A stretch of 5,875 bases of DNA from Hyphomicrobiales bacterium (GTDB lineage Bacteria > Pseudomonadota > Alphaproteobacteria > Rhizobiales > JAJFHB01): NCBI GenBank assembly GCA_021775795.1, contig JAJFHB010000076.1:1-5875 (forward strand), written 5' to 3'. The notes beneath the pieces were generated by a model. The model was not told the origin of the DNA, did not search any database, and saw only the letters and a list, made by a program, of their open reading frames with translations. The position numbers were made by a program, and so were the translations under genes. Shown in pieces: positions 5,637 through 5,875 of this stretch (position 1 is its first letter; each line of letters opens with the position of its first letter).

Positions 5637-5875
5637 GCCGTTAACCTATGCGGGTAGTGAGATTAGGGTGCAGCGTGCGGAGACAGCATATGCACGGTCG
5701 AAGCGCTTAAACTTTTCACAACTCCCGAAGAGTGGTTTTGGCCAAACGAGGCGCCTGACGCGCCAGGCCGTTTGTACGGCACCGGCGGCCCGCCGTGCTG
5801 CAAGAGACATGGGCTGTCAAGAGAAGGGCACTGCGCCGATAGCGTCGCGGGCTGTATTAATAACGGAGCCACAAA
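5637..5875. other. GC-rich right-edge segment with hairpins, possible leader of a divergent gene
   Basis: Composition jumps to about 58% GC. A strong hairpin is formed by GCAC and GGCG (5779-5787, one bulged C at 5783) with CGCCGTGC (5791-5798). A weaker one is GGCGC (5750-5754) with GCGCC (5760-5764). No T-run follows either. CGGAG at 5864-5868 would suit a start codon just past the window end. Two plus-strand frames stay open to the edge. One runs from a TGA at 5527 and has ATG 5572 with no ribosome site. The other runs from a TAG at 5664 and has no early ATG. Neither shows clear coding bias in its third positions. No riboswitch family was recognised. I cannot say whether this is leader, partial gene or remnant. 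Confidence 0.35.

Noticed and set aside
5469..5657. A 62-codon plus-strand frame in the AT-rich segment
   Set aside because: It starts with GTG, has no ribosome site and no recognisable domain, and it runs across the composition boundary. Its length is only mildly unusual for such AT-rich DNA.
5663..5872. A 69-codon minus-strand frame at the right edge
   Set aside because: GC-rich sequence lowers stop frequency in several frames here at once. The translation is low-complexity and has no visible ribosome site inside the window.

Overview
The window looks like a chromosomal segment of an alphaproteobacterium, most likely in the order Hyphomicrobiales (Phyllobacteriaceae, Brucellaceae or Rhizobiaceae type). 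This is inferred from the PBP1A-type penicillin-binding protein, from the pairing of separate DUF1214 and DUF1254 genes, and from moderately GC-rich coding sequence. No species can be named from the sequence alone.

Left part (146-3725, plus strand): a bifunctional class A penicillin-binding protein is followed 137 bp later by two small membrane-anchored proteins of the DUF1214 and DUF1254 families. The two small genes overlap by 4 bp (ATGA) and are almost certainly translationally coupled. All three proteins are predicted to sit in the inner membrane with their bulk in the periplasm. A common cell-envelope context is therefore plausible, although no function is established for the two DUF proteins. 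The gap before DUF1214 carries a perfect 15-bp tandem duplication and ends in a near-perfect Shine-Dalgarno sequence.

Middle and right part (3776-5407, minus strand): a GntR-family (FCD subfamily) transcription regulator is followed by a stand-alone class I glutamine amidotransferase-like hydrolase. The two are 105 bp apart and are probably one transcription unit, converging on the DUF pair. The regulator has a good -10 box, and a perfect 15-bp palindrome lies at the predicted transcription start and start codon. This suggests autoregulation.

Right edge (5408-5875): no gene can be assigned with confidence. About 230 bp are AT-rich (roughly 32% GC, my count) and contain two copies of a 10-bp palindrome. 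They pass abruptly into about 235 bp of GC-rich sequence (roughly 58%) with hairpins. A Shine-Dalgarno-like sequence 8 bp from the edge suggests that a divergent plus-strand gene starts just outside the window. Two plus-strand frames are also open to the edge.

I see no CRISPR array, tRNA, rRNA, complete insertion sequence or prophage gene. Most of the window is ordinary. The points worth a second look are the palindrome at the regulator start, the regulator's altered metal site, the split and reordered DUF1214/DUF1254 pair, and the unexplained AT-rich/GC-rich right edge.
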